DNA from: Shimia sp. CNT1-13L.2 | GTDB lineage: Bacteria > Pseudomonadota > Alphaproteobacteria > Rhodobacterales > Rhodobacteraceae | Assembly: GCF_024331145.1 (NCBI RefSeq) | Contig: NZ_JANDJO010000005.1 | Span: 1 to 46,708 of the forward strand | DNA length: 46,708 bases | Direction: 5' to 3' | Shown: positions 16,910 to 25,413 of the stretch, piece by piece | Numbering within the stretch: the first letter of the stretch is position 1 | Layout of the letters: each line of letters begins with the position of its first letter | The notes under the pieces: model-generated | What the model was told of the DNA's origin: nothing | Database searches by the model: none | Seen by the model: only the letters and a program-made list of their open reading frames with translations | Program-made: the position numbers and the translations under genes

Positions 16910-17553
16910 TAGTTTAGCACCCCCGTTGCTTCCACATCAACTTCGCCGGTGATCGCGCTACCTTCGAGATAACACGCCGTACTGCTGTCAACGGTGGCGT
17001 ATTGATCTCCAGAGTTGTCTTGATCGTTGAGCATATCCTGGGCTGTATTTCCGACATCAACATCTGACACATCAGCACTCGACGAGGACCCATCAATCAC
17101 AGCAGTGATCGCTCCATCATTCTCCTGATCGGAATCGATGCTTCCCGACGACCCTTCGCTGCCGATATCAGCAGTGCTGTCGTTGCCGGTAGAATCAGCA
17201 TTCAAAGCAGTTTCTGGGCTAATGTCGGAAGAGCTGCCACCTTGGGTGTTCTCAGCAATATTGCCTGCTGCATCCGCAATATTGTTGCAATTCACTTGAG
17301 TGCCGATATTCGTCGTATTGTAAACAGTCGTATCGAAGCCATCGTAGTATCCACCACGCTTCTTCTCGATCATGTCCAACACAACAGCTTTATTCGCTTT
17401 GTCGGCAGTTGTTTCAAACTGCCAGGAACGGCTCTCACCGAGACCATTGGCCATAACAACGACCGGCGACAATGACGCCATCGCCATTGTCGCCAACCCC
17501 AGCTTCACCCAGAAGGCGAATTTCTGCGCTTTTCTTTTTGAATCACTCATCAT
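16909..17553 (-). CDS. hfaA: HfaA-like curlin-type holdfast anchor protein
   Basis: This 214-residue protein has a signal peptide ending near VVVMANG. The block SWQFETTADKANKAVVLDMI followed by EKKRGGYYDGFDTTVYNTTN matches what I know of the conserved N-terminal part of HfaA. The rest is acidic, Ser/Asp/Asn-rich and has two curlin-like repeats (SDQENDGAITAVIDGS and NDQDNSGDQYATVDSS). Two cysteines (VNCNN, STACYL) may pair. In Caulobacter HfaA is a small amyloid-like subunit exported by HfaB and needed to hold the holdfast polysaccharide on the cell. Here it is first of the hfaABD set, with its stop inside the hfaB start. Two adjacent ATG codons (17553 and 17550) are possible starts. Confidence 0.8.
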   Translation of the reverse strand: MMSDSKRKAQKFAFWVKLGLATMAMASLSPVVVMANGLGESRSWQFETTADKANKAVVLDMIEKKRGGYYDGFDTTVYNTTNIGTQVNCNNIADAAGNIAENTQGGSSSDISPETALNADSTGNDSTADIGSEGSSGSIDSDQENDGAITAVIDGSSSSADVSDVDVGNTAQDMLNDQDNSGDQYATVDSSTACYLEGSAITGEVDVEATGVLN

Positions 17554-17847
17554 CCCAACTTTCCAATCGTTTTGGGATCATAGCTATCACTGAGCCACAC
17601 TCTTGTTGTCTTCACTAACGGGGGTTAAGGCATATCTTTTGATAGTTGCCTTTTCACTCTAGGCCTACGTCGATGTTTCTGGCGGCCTCGAAAGTATCGC
17701 GAACTCAACCAAGTAGCAGCGTCTACCCCATACCAATAACGACAGCGTGCAACTCCGTTTGATGTGACGCTCAGGGAAACGCATGCGCTTTTCTCACTAC
17801 AAACACAGCCCGGGACCTGTCAAAATAGACGCAGTCATTCATTGAAA
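17554..17847 (-). promoter_or_regulatory. Upstream region of hfaA
   Basis: These 294 bases separate the second ATP-grasp gene from hfaA and contain no credible gene. They probably hold the hfaABD promoter and binding sites for its regulator. The sequence before hfaA (GGAAAGTTGGG) includes a weak ribosomal binding site. I cannot define promoter boxes with confidence. Confidence 0.4.
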
Positions 17848-19470
17848 TCAAAGATCGGCTCTACTGTGCACAGCTAGACCGAAGAAATCGTCTAGCCGAC
17901 GAACCTGATCTTCAGTGACATCACCGAGATGCTCGATCTCAGAGCAATACTGTGTCGGAAGACCGTGTCTCAATAGGTGATCTGGGCTCGCCCGAAGCTC
18001 TATGCGTTTCAGTCCGCGATTGAAGATTGGCGCCTCCATCTCGGTGAATTCATTCGACACCAGGAGCCTTACCGGAGGGCAGCCCACTCCGAGCATATCG
18101 ATTACCTGACCGTAAATTTCAGGGTGCGAAACCCCGAGCTGCGGCTTCGAATTGATCTCGCAGATCACCGCGCCGGTTTCATACCAAGGCTTCGCAGGGT
18201 CGACACAAAGGAAGTCAATTCCGGCCATCTGGAGCCCAACCGTTTCCGTCGCCTCTTTCAGCATCTTGAGGTTTTCATGATGAAAGTCGGCTCGTGCATC
18301 CCTCGCGGTGCCACCGTTGTTCACTCGCGCCAAGCTCGTTAGAGCAATGTTCAACCCATGCTCCGGCATGCTCTCGAGGCGAAGCCCCTGCCTTTCCAAG
18401 GTAGCATGAACATCTGCATCGATGACGAGTCTGTGTTTGGTGGAGTTCCTACCGCCGCGATCGCTCTCTGAATTCAGGGCCTCGATAAGCTGCGACACTG
18501 TATGCCTACCATCACCCACAATCATCGCGGGAATGCGCTCTGCGACACGCATGATGTTCCCATCAAATACGTTGATACGAAACAATTTACCGGGCACAAA
18601 CGCCTCAAGGACCAAATCATTTCGCGTCTTTGAAAGCGCCTCGAAGGCGTTTTGCAGTTGCTCGCGGTTCGAAAGGTTTGCGACAACGCCATGCCCCTGC
18701 TCCGCTGTGGCCGGCTTCAGCACGAGCGGATATCCGATCGCCTCAGCTTGCACGATAACTTGTTCGCGAGTGCTCACCACTGCCTGCCTGGCGACAGGAA
18801 AGCCAGCAAGCCGAAGCAAACGGTTGGTCAATCTCTTGTTGTTTGCGATTTCGAACCCGATAACGGACTCCTTGTCTGTAACCGAGCTATTCAAGACCCG
18901 CGTACCACTTCCGTAGCCAAGCAGTATGAGCTGGGGCGAAAACTGGAAGTAAGGAATGTTTCGCTCCACGGCAGCCGCGATGAAGTTTCCGGCGTTCGTA
19001 CCACCGGGAAGAAATGCGCGGGCTCGAGTTGCGCGCCTCGAACAGAACGCGTCCCAGTCTAACGTTTCATCATTTCCGCGGAGTTCGCTTGCGAAGGCAA
19101 CAAGAGCTTCTATGTTCTCCCTAACCAACATGGGCGCTAGGCTAGGGACCGCCAAGCAAAAGAAAACTTCCTCCTCAACGGCCCATGGCTGCGTGCTACG
19201 AATGCTCGAGAACCTCTGATCTCCGCAGCTAGTGTTTAGTTGATCAAGCAGTAGGGTAAATCGACCCGCTGAAGTCTGTTGCAGCTCATCGTGATAGCCG
19301 GGATCTAGAGCGAACATACTCACATGCCTACTCGAAGTGCTGGAAACATGCTCGAATAGCCGATCTACGGCCAAAGAACCCTCACGCCATTTCTCATCAA
19401 ATGCCACCAACAAACACGGCTGCGGGAACCCGTAAGCATAGCCACGAACCACTCGCGTCTTAATTTTCAT
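17848..19470 (-). CDS. Second cyanophycin-synthetase-like ATP-grasp protein
   Basis: This 540-residue protein starts at the ATG at 19470 (MKIKTRVVRGYAYGF), which aligns with the start of the paralogue at 8048. The open frame upstream to 19536 looks non-coding. It shows the CphA-type ATP-grasp motifs LLGYGSGTRVLNSSVTDKES, then VIGFEIANNKRLTNRLLRLA, VLKPATAEQGHGVVANLS as ATP loop, MIVGDGRHTVSQLIEAL very close to CphA, and VICEVNSKPQLG with the metal-binding Glu/Asn. The Mur-ligase half is again absent. It is transcribed toward hfaA, which starts 295 bases downstream, so it may head the hfa transcript. The two paralogues clearly differ in the grasp loop (EQGHG here, EGGRG there), so they may use different substrates or act in sequence. 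Confidence 0.85.
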   Translation of the reverse strand: MKIKTRVVRGYAYGFPQPCLLVAFDEKWREGSLAVDRLFEHVSSTSSRHVSMFALDPGYHDELQQTSAGRFTLLLDQLNTSCGDQRFSSIRSTQPWAVEEEVFFCLAVPSLAPMLVRENIEALVAFASELRGNDETLDWDAFCSRRATRARAFLPGGTNAGNFIAAAVERNIPYFQFSPQLILLGYGSGTRVLNSSVTDKESVIGFEIANNKRLTNRLLRLAGFPVARQAVVSTREQVIVQAEAIGYPLVLKPATAEQGHGVVANLSNREQLQNAFEALSKTRNDLVLEAFVPGKLFRINVFDGNIMRVAERIPAMIVGDGRHTVSQLIEALNSESDRGGRNSTKHRLVIDADVHATLERQGLRLESMPEHGLNIALTSLARVNNGGTARDARADFHHENLKMLKEATETVGLQMAGIDFLCVDPAKPWYETGAVICEINSKPQLGVSHPEIYGQVIDMLGVGCPPVRLLVSNEFTEMEAPIFNRGLKRIELRASPDHLLRHGLPTQYCSEIEHLGDVTEDQVRRLDDFFGLAVHSRADL

Positions 19471-19699
19471 CGACTTTTCTCGCTTACAATTACTCGCTCC
19501 GCTTAGGGTGAGAAGGAAAAGCTCGCAAACGTTCAAAAGGTTAAAAGCACTAACGTTTGATAGGCACGTATCTAACCAATCCTAAAAGCTATCGAATAAT
19601 CACCGATCAATGGACTGATCAAACGCTGTTTAAGCGGCCAAAGTGAGCCTCCCCAACTGAACTGGTCCACCGCTAAGTTTAGGAAACGGAGGACCAAGA

Positions 19700-19978
19700 A
19701 TGGCAAACAAGCGACCGAAGCCCGAAGAGATTGTCTCGAAGTTACGGCAGGTTGAGGTGCTGATGGGGCAAGGCATGCCCCGGCTCGATGCAATCAGACA
19801 GATCGGTGTTGTTGAACAGACCTATTACCGGTGGCGCAAGCAATACGGCGGAATGGGTGTAGATCAACTTAAGGAACTGAAGCGGCTCCAGAAGGAGAAC
19901 GATCGGCTGAGACGAGCTGTGTCAGACCTGACGCTCGATAAGCTGATCCTGACGGAGGCTGCAAAGGGAAACTTTTGA
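19700..19978 (+). CDS. IS3-family transposase OrfA
   Basis: This 92-residue OrfA is of the same length as, and very similar to, that at 1348. It has the helix-turn-helix KPEEIVSKLRQVEVLMGQGM with EQTYYRWRKQYGG and the zipper LKELKRLQKENDRLRRAVSD. It ends in TTTTGA, where a TTG for orfB overlaps the stop. The frame is intact. Confidence 0.88.
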   Translation: MANKRPKPEEIVSKLRQVEVLMGQGMPRLDAIRQIGVVEQTYYRWRKQYGGMGVDQLKELKRLQKENDRLRRAVSDLTLDKLILTEAAKGNF

Positions 19979-20425
19979 GCCCCGCTCGCCGTCGCGCCTG
20001 CATCGAACACGTTCGCCGCCAGTTCAAAGTGTCTGAGCGCAGGGCCTGCCGCGTGCTGGGACAACATCGCTCCACACAGAGGCACATCCCGAGAGGCCGT
20101 GTCGATGAGGATCGGTTGGTTGCCGACATGATCGAGCTGGCCAGGCAGTATGGTCGATACGGCTATCGTCGGATTGCGGCCTTGCTCAGAGAGGCAGGGT
20201 GGTCGGTCAGCGATGGCCGTATCGAACGACTATGGCGACGAGAGGGGCTGAAGGTTCCGCAGAAACAACCGAAGAAGGGGCGGCTCTGGCTGAACGATGG
20301 ATCATGCGTGCGGCTGCGGCCTGAGTATCAGAACCATGTCTGGTCTTATGACTTCGTTCACTGCCGGACAGATGATGGCAAGGCCTTCCGGACGCTGAAC
20401 ATCATTGATGAGCACAGCCGAGAAT

Positions 20426-20470
20426 GTCCCCTCTCGGCGATTGCAGGCAATCGCCTGTCGGCAGCGGGAC
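20426..20470 (+). repeat. Small palindromic insertion element, copy 1
   Basis: Compared with the intact IS copy, this sequence is extra. It has an inner 9-bp perfect stem (GGCGATTGC and GCAATCGCC, 2-base loop) flanked by CCCCTCTC on the left and TGTCGGCAGCGGGA on the right. An outer GTCCC/GGGAC pairing closes it. It lies inside orfB and breaks its frame. Confidence 0.8.
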
Positions 20471-20762
20471 GATCAAGGTGAAGCGTAAACTGAACTCGAC
20501 AGACGTGATTGACGCTTTGACCGATCTGTTCATCCTGCGTGGCCCTCCCGCCTTCATACGTTCCGACAATGGTCCCGAGTTTGTTGCACAAGCGGTTCGG
20601 GATTCGATCGCAGCCGTCGGCTCTCTAACAGCCTACATCGAACCGGGAAGCCCATGGGAGAACGGATATTGTGAAAGCTTCAATGGCCGGTTCCGGGACG
20701 AACTGCTCAACGGGGAGATCTTCTATACCCTGCGTGAAGCCCAGATCCTGATCGAAGAATGG

Positions 20763-20801
20763 CCCCTCTCGGTGACTTTCAGTCACCTGACGGTCAATGG
20801 G
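20763..20801 (+). repeat. Small palindromic insertion element, copy 2
   Basis: This 39-base insert relative to the intact IS copy begins with the same CCCCTCTC and has a 7-bp stem (GGTGACT and AGTCACC, 3-base loop). It ends with TGACGGTCAATGGG, closely matching the right flank of copy 1. The stem sequences differ but both are perfectly paired, so the structure is conserved rather than the bases. The net gain of 36 bases keeps the transposase frame open. Confidence 0.8.
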
Positions 20802-21110
20802 AAACACTACAACACAAAGAGACCACACAGTGCATTGGGCTATCGCCCACCAGCGCCGGAGGCCACTATCCCGATGGAACACAGGCCAATCATGCACTAA
20901 CAATCAAATTGGACCAGTCAGATGAGGCTGCTCAATTGGCCGAGGCACCACAACGATTATCTTCGGATACATGGCAGTTTAAATCATTGAGGAATATGTG
21001 TCACTGTGTGCACAGTAACGTGTGCCGAACGCAAGTCAGAAACCACTTGAATGCTGGTCCTTTCGGCGCATTAGATCGCAGCCGATAGACATCTGGGGCA
21101 TGACGAAGAA

Positions 21111-21917
21111 ATGGAAACCTGGTGGGTGATCGGCAATGGTATGGACGCGGGAAAAACGACGATTGCGTCTACCCTCATTCAGCTCTTGGATGCCAGAAAA
21201 TCCGCAATTGGCTTCAAACCACGCGCTCACTACCGTATCCACAAATACTTCGAAGACTTTTTCGCCTATTCATCCAATGAACGCTTGATGAATTGCGGCG
21301 ATGGGTACCATCTTTCCACAAACTCCAGCCTTTCAAGCGTAGACGACATCGAGCTACTCGTTCCGTTTCAGATGATCAGTTCGATGAATTTCAAAGTGCC
21401 CTATCTCGTGCGATCCGGATCGGATCAGATTGCTCGTCGAACAATCCTCACATCCCCCTTTCTCCATGATTTCCTCAAGACCCCGTTGGATGCCAACACG
21501 GCCGATCCAATGGCCTTCCTGCAACATGCAGATACGAGAGATCAGGAGATTGGCTTCAAGTTTCCACGGTCCTACCGACAATCGCAGGATTGCATCGAGC
21601 AAAGCTTCGCGAAGCTACAGGAAAGACAGCCAGCGCACATTGTTATAGAAGGTGCAGGTCAATTTCTTCCCCTCTGGCGCAAAAATACTTTGGTCAATCA
21701 CCTCGTGATTGTTGGGGGCTTCGAAGTCCAACTTTACCACAATATTGGCCTCGAGCTCCATTGGAAGCAACCAGAGCTGCCGCAGTATGGTCATCTGTTA
21801 CCTCATCTCACCAAGCAACAACTGACGAAATCAGCGAGCATCCCGATAACAACACCCGACAGATATACTGCAGTCGCAAAATCAGTCTTGGAGGGCTTAC
21901 TGTCGGACGTCACTTAG
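21111..21917 (+). CDS. Dethiobiotin-synthetase-like P-loop protein
   Basis: This 268-residue protein starts with VIGNGMDAGKTTIASTLIQL, a Walker A loop of the BioD/CobQ/MinD type, and then GFKPR, the KP motif that follows in BioD. At about residues 180-192, HIVIEGAGQFLPLW matches the VEGAGG motif of dethiobiotin synthetase. BioD carboxylates and cyclises diaminopelargonate using ATP. The BioD-like fold also includes amide-forming CobB/CobQ enzymes. The region between the two motifs is not BioD-like (RSGSDQIARRTILTSPFLHD), so another small-molecule substrate is likely. The gene stands between two IS elements, downstream of the adhesin/ATP-grasp locus, and no other biotin genes are in the window. 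Confidence 0.7.
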   Translation: METWWVIGNGMDAGKTTIASTLIQLLDARKSAIGFKPRAHYRIHKYFEDFFAYSSNERLMNCGDGYHLSTNSSLSSVDDIELLVPFQMISSMNFKVPYLVRSGSDQIARRTILTSPFLHDFLKTPLDANTADPMAFLQHADTRDQEIGFKFPRSYRQSQDCIEQSFAKLQERQPAHIVIEGAGQFLPLWRKNTLVNHLVIVGGFEVQLYHNIGLELHWKQPELPQYGHLLPHLTKQQLTKSASIPITTPDRYTAVAKSVLEGLLSDVT

Positions 21918-22240
21918 CGAAAGGCACTCGCTGAGCGCTTAAATTTGATCTGCTTCATTGGCATCATGACTCTACGACCATCCTGCATGCGATAGAGGGA
22001 AATGCTCGCAACTGTTCGCATAATCATTAATACAATTGGGTCCTCAACCTTCTCAGCAACACATCGAGTCACCGCAACTATGAACTCTTTTGAAAAGGTC
22101 TTTGAAAAATTGTGGCATCATCAAAGATCAAGTCCCAATCCGCCAGAGTTTCTACAGGTCAGAGCAGAATAGTGTCTGGCTGACCTGAGCCCCAAGTTTC
22201 CTCCACCTCGCGGAGAGTCCTTGGGGTTGGTTTGATGGCC

Positions 22241-23098
22241 TTACGCGGCCAGTTTGTCCATCGTTCTTTTCTCAGCGAATTCTCTGGGCGTCAGGTTTCC
22301 GAGCGCCGAGTGTGGTCTGTGGGTGTTATAGTCCTCCTTCCATTCTTCCAGCGTTGATCTGGCTTCGGCCAACGATCCGAAGAGCGTTTCGTTTAGGCAT
22401 TCATCTCGCAGCTTGCCGTTGAAGCTCTCGATAAATGCGTTCTGGGTCGGCTTGCCTGGAGCGATATAGTGCCAGTCGATGCCGTTCTCCTGCAGCCATC
22501 GCAGGATGGCCATGCTGGTGAACTCGGTGCCGTTGTCCGAAACGATTGTTTCAGGCATCCCGCGTTCGGAAATGACCCGGTCGAGTTCTCGCGTGACCCG
22601 CAAGCCCGACAGCGATGTATCGGCGACCAGCGCCAGGTTTTCCCGCGTGTGGTCATCCACCACGGTCAGGATACGGAAGCGGCGACCATCGGTCAGCGCA
22701 TCAGATACGAAATCGAGGCTCCAACGCTGGTTCGGGCTATCCGGCACAACCATCGGCCTTCGCGTGCCCAGAGCCCGCTTTCTACCGCCCTTGCAGCGCA
22801 CTTGGAGCTTCTCTTCGCGATAGATCCGTCGGAACTTCTTGTGGTTCACTTGCCAGCCCTGCCGTTCCACCATCACATGCAGCCGCCGATAGCCGAACCG
22901 GCGACGTTCCTTGGCGACCGCCTTCATGGCATTGCGCAGCTCCGTGTCATCCGACCGGCGCGTTTGATACCGCACCGTCGAACGATCCACATTCAGCGCA
23001 GAACACGCCCGACGCTGGCTCACCTGATGAACTTCCATCAGATGAACCACCGCCTTCCGCTTGGCATCGGGCGTCACCACTTTTTTGAGTTCACATCC
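22241..23098 (-). CDS. IS3-family transposase OrfB (as OrfAB by frameshift)
   Basis: From the slippery site the frame reads [18 protein letters not shown], then [20 protein letters not shown] and the rve core with D in [14 protein letters not shown] in IVSDNGTEF and E in [15 protein letters not shown], ending [19 protein letters not shown]. All catalytic residues are present and the frame is unbroken, so the element may be active. The open frame reaches upstream to 23260 inside orfA in the wrong phase; that part is not used. Confidence 0.88.
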   Translation of the reverse strand, partial: GCELKKVVTPDAKRKAVVHLMEVHQVSQRRACSALNVDRSTVRYQTRRSDDTELRNAMKAVAKERRRFGYRRLHVMVERQGWQVNHKKFRRIYREEKLQVRCKGGRKRALGTRRPMVVPDSPNQRWSLDFVSDALTDGRRFRILTVVDDHTRENLALVADTSLSGLRVTRELDRVISERGMPETIVSDNGTEFTSMAILRWLQENGIDWHYIAPGKPTQNAFIESFNGKLRDECLNETLFGSLAEARSTLEEWKEDYNTHRPHSALGNLTPREFAEKRTMDKLAA

Positions 23099-23337
23099 CG
23101 CAGCATCGCATTGTCGAGCATCTGTTCCGCCAGCAGCTTCTTCAGCTTCGCGTTCTCGGCTTCCAGTGCTCGGAGCTTCTTGGCATCGGAGGGCTCCATG
23201 CCGCCATACTTTGACTTGTATTTGTAGAAGGTGCCTTGGCTGATCCCGTAGCGCCTGCATACATCAGCAGTCTTCTCACCAGCTTCCTGTTCCTTGATCA
23301 TCTGAATGATCTGTTCGTCGGTGAATCTCGTCTTCAT
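23074..23337 (-). CDS. IS3-family transposase OrfA
   Basis: This 87-residue protein has the typical OrfA helix-turn-helix ([37 protein letters not shown]) and zipper ([20 protein letters not shown]). It ends NSKKW at a stop only two codons after the slippery run, consistent with a short OrfA product and a frameshifted OrfAB. Confidence 0.9.
   Translation of the reverse strand: MKTRFTDEQIIQMIKEQEAGEKTADVCRRYGISQGTFYKYKSKYGGMEPSDAKKLRALEAENAKLKKLLAEQMLDNAMLRDVNSKKW
23080..23086 (-). promoter_or_regulatory. Likely programmed -1 ribosomal frameshift site (A6G)
   Basis: The orfA codons TCA-AAA-AAG contain the heptamer A-AAA-AAG, the classical slippery sequence in IS3-family elements. A -1 slip continues the protein as [13 protein letters not shown] in the orfB frame and skips the orfA stop TGA two codons later. 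This decides the start of the catalytic protein. Confidence 0.8.
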
Positions 23338-23400
23338 TGGTCCGTCCTTTGGTTGGGCGGACTCTACACAAAGCTGGAGGGGTTTCTGGGGCTCAGGTCA

Positions 23401-23722
23401 GTTGGCAAGTTCTTTGAATTCTTCTCTCGTTACCGCCTTTGAGGAAATACCGAACTCTCAACTGTACCTTCAGCCTAAGAATACGATAGCGCGTGGCTGC
23501 CTAAGTAAGCTGGAGTTCATGCGAGGTGCGACTTGGTGGATTCGGGAGCGATCAAGCAATGAGCTCACTAAAGACCTAGCTGCGCACTCGCTTACCTAGC
23601 ATACCGGCGGCATCGCGTTCTCCTATGGTTATCTCCAAAATACCGAGTGCCTCAGCCAATCCGCGCAAGCGAGGGAAAATCCGCCAAGCAAACCCATCGA
23701 CTGAACCACATTCTACCCGCCT
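23401..23722. other. Stretch without a recognisable gene
   Basis: Between the IS end and the direct repeat behind the integrase there are only short open frames. One on the minus strand (23576-23785) reads FAWRIFPRLRGLAEALGI and might be a remnant, but it lacks a start signal and I cannot name it. Confidence 0.35.
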
Positions 23723-23973
23723 AGAGCTCGGCCCCAGCCAGCCTCCATGGTTTGGCTGCAAGGTTGGCCAGCTTTCGTCTGGCATAACTACTCCAAGACC
23801 TTGCCCTCCTCGACCAACCTGGCGCGCGCCTCGACGAGCGTCCTTGCTCTTTCGAACTCAGGTGTCCCACGCGTGAGCAAATGCTGAAGATAATCCAGCA
23901 TCAACTCCTTCTCCTCATCCGACCATTTCTGCTCGGACCGCATGCGATCGATCAACTCAGCACTCTGACTTTC
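23723..23973 (-). repeat. Right copy of 251-bp direct repeat
   Basis: This is the 3' end of the complete integrase plus 65 bases beyond its stop, matching 1041-1291 without gaps (about ten mismatches by eye). The two copies are in direct orientation, 22,682 bases apart. Confidence 0.85.
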
Positions 23974-25413
23974 AGTCATCTTTGCGTAGTAGGTTTCCGT
24001 CACTTTCTCCGAAGAATGGCCAAGATTCTTGGACCAAGCCTTTCGCTCCTCCAGGGTCCGACACATCTTGTCGCCCAGCGCCTTCAAACAGTGGCGGGCG
24101 CTGTGCGGAGTATAGCTCTTACCGACAAGTTTGCTGGCTTCAGAAAATGCACGCGCAACCGCATCACTCGTCGCCATCGGCACAACCGGCACGTGATCAG
24201 CCCCGTCCTTCGGGCTTGGTCGAGCAAGATCATCCTTGGAGGGAAACAACGCATCTTCAGGGCCAAAACCAATTCTATCTAGTTCCAGCAACCAAGACCT
24301 GACAATGCCCTCAAAACGGTCCGTGCGCGGGAACCACTTGGCTGTATAGCTTTTGCCGTTTTTTGCACGCACCTCTCTGGCATCTTGGAAGACTGTCCGA
24401 CTTTGCTCGTCCACGTGTTTCCGCCGCAAAGAAATCAGGGCATTCGCACGAAGGCCCGCGGTGAACGCCAATGCAACAATTGCGCGGTCGCGTCGTTGAA
24501 TAAGCTGATGGGATGGCATGGCTTCTACCATGTTCCACGCTTCATCGATGGTAGGAAAGAGCTTGTCAGTTGTTTTTGAGACGGGCGCAGATACCTTGCG
24601 TGGCACTGCAAAATACCCAGGTAGGCTGGCATTGATGCGACGATAGCCCTGCTGATCCTTCAACCATTTTACGAACTCCCTCAAGGACGCCAAACGATGG
24701 CTGACGGACGACTTGCTCAGGCCGCCCTGTGCTCTTGGCAAAGCAAGCCGTTCAATCAGGTGCTGTTTGTAGCAAACGGCGTCATCTGACTTTAATTTGC
24801 CAAAGCACTTGCCCTGCAACAGCGCCTCAAATTCACGGATGGCTCTGAGATGCGCGTCAGTGGATTTCCCGTCGTACTTGGTGGCGTACTTCAACCACTC
24901 AAACAGAATACGATCGTTGAGCGAACACCAGTTCGAGACATCACCACCGTCAATTTTCACAACACCAGCCGGAATCCTTGTTTCAGTTTCGTCTCTTGGA
25001 ACCAAGCTGGTGTTGTGTTTCTTGTGACTCAGGATGAAGTCGTGTTCTGTCTCACCCAGTAACTTTAACATGATGCCGGAACAGTCAGGACAAACCGAAC
25101 GGGCCATCCATTTTGCGTCACTCGTTTTATCAATGGTTACTTTCCCGATCTCTGGGAAGACTGCAGCCTTGCACTTAACACACTTGAATTCGCCCGGCCT
25201 GAGTTGCTTATGCGTCCGCTCCAATCGCTCGACATGAAACCTCGCGAGTTCAGCGCCACGAAACAGTTGCGGCCCGGTTCCACCGGTCGCGCGTAAACCC
25301 GACCTCACCCAGTTCGTGATCGTGTTTCGATGAACGGAATACAACTCCTGAACCTGATCAACGGAATAGACCCAGTGCTTCTTGGGGCGAACGTTGCGAT
25401 AAGAGCGGCTCAT
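23788..25413 (-). CDS. Tyrosine recombinase (island integrase) with N-terminal HTH and zinc-ribbon-like part
   Basis: This 541-residue protein begins with a helix-turn-helix (YSVDQVQELYSVHRNTITNW), then a four-cysteine stretch (CVKCKAA and CPDCSG, about residues 77-121) that looks like a zinc ribbon. A SAM-like core-binding domain follows (about 180-270). The catalytic domain shows the first Arg in AFTAGLRANALISL, HSARHCLKAL as H-x-x-R, LGHSSEKVTE as the second His box and the nucleophile Tyr in TYYAKM. It integrates or excises DNA at an attachment site, here almost surely the tRNA-Ser next door. Its ATG overlaps the stop of the alpA-like gene (ATGA), so the two are co-translated. The integrase motif order is standard. 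The HTH and cysteine front end is less usual. Confidence 0.9.
   Translation of the reverse strand: MSRSYRNVRPKKHWVYSVDQVQELYSVHRNTITNWVRSGLRATGGTGPQLFRGAELARFHVERLERTHKQLRPGEFKCVKCKAAVFPEIGKVTIDKTSDAKWMARSVCPDCSGIMLKLLGETEHDFILSHKKHNTSLVPRDETETRIPAGVVKIDGGDVSNWCSLNDRILFEWLKYATKYDGKSTDAHLRAIREFEALLQGKCFGKLKSDDAVCYKQHLIERLALPRAQGGLSKSSVSHRLASLREFVKWLKDQQGYRRINASLPGYFAVPRKVSAPVSKTTDKLFPTIDEAWNMVEAMPSHQLIQRRDRAIVALAFTAGLRANALISLRRKHVDEQSRTVFQDAREVRAKNGKSYTAKWFPRTDRFEGIVRSWLLELDRIGFGPEDALFPSKDDLARPSPKDGADHVPVVPMATSDAVARAFSEASKLVGKSYTPHSARHCLKALGDKMCRTLEERKAWSKNLGHSSEKVTETYYAKMTESQSAELIDRMRSEQKWSDEEKELMLDYLQHLLTRGTPEFERARTLVEARARLVEEGKVLE

Larger units (their letters stand above)
19975..20900 (+). 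pseudogene. IS3-family transposase OrfB, frameshifted by a small insertion
   Basis: The N-terminal part (19975 to about 20426) reads SPARRRACIEHVRRQFKVSE through to [10 protein letters not shown]. The C-terminal part resumes two frames away at about 20470 ([20 protein letters not shown]) and carries D in IRSDNGPEF and E in [12 protein letters not shown] 43-base hairpin sequence replacing five original bases causes the shift (net 38). A second hairpin insert at 20763 adds 12 codons in frame, giving [20 protein letters not shown] where the other copy has EEWRKHYN. Probably inactive unless frameshifting rescues it. Confidence 0.85.
19658..20920 (+). mobile_element. IS3-family element, second copy, disrupted
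   Basis: This is the same element as at 1306-2494: identical left end (TGAACTGGTCCACC), nearly identical right end and the same gene layout. It is about 75 bases longer because two small hairpin elements have been inserted in orfB, at 20427-20469 and 20763-20801. The first shifts the reading frame, so this copy should not make an active transposase on its own. Confidence 0.85.
22181..23400 (-). mobile_element. IS3-family element, complete
   Basis: Terminal inverted repeats (TGACCTGAGCCCC at both ends) bracket about 1,220 bases that encode orfA and orfB on the minus strand, joined by a run of six A in a frameshift position. Part of a sister copy lies at 4323-5977. I see no convincing target-site duplication. 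Confidence 0.9.
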
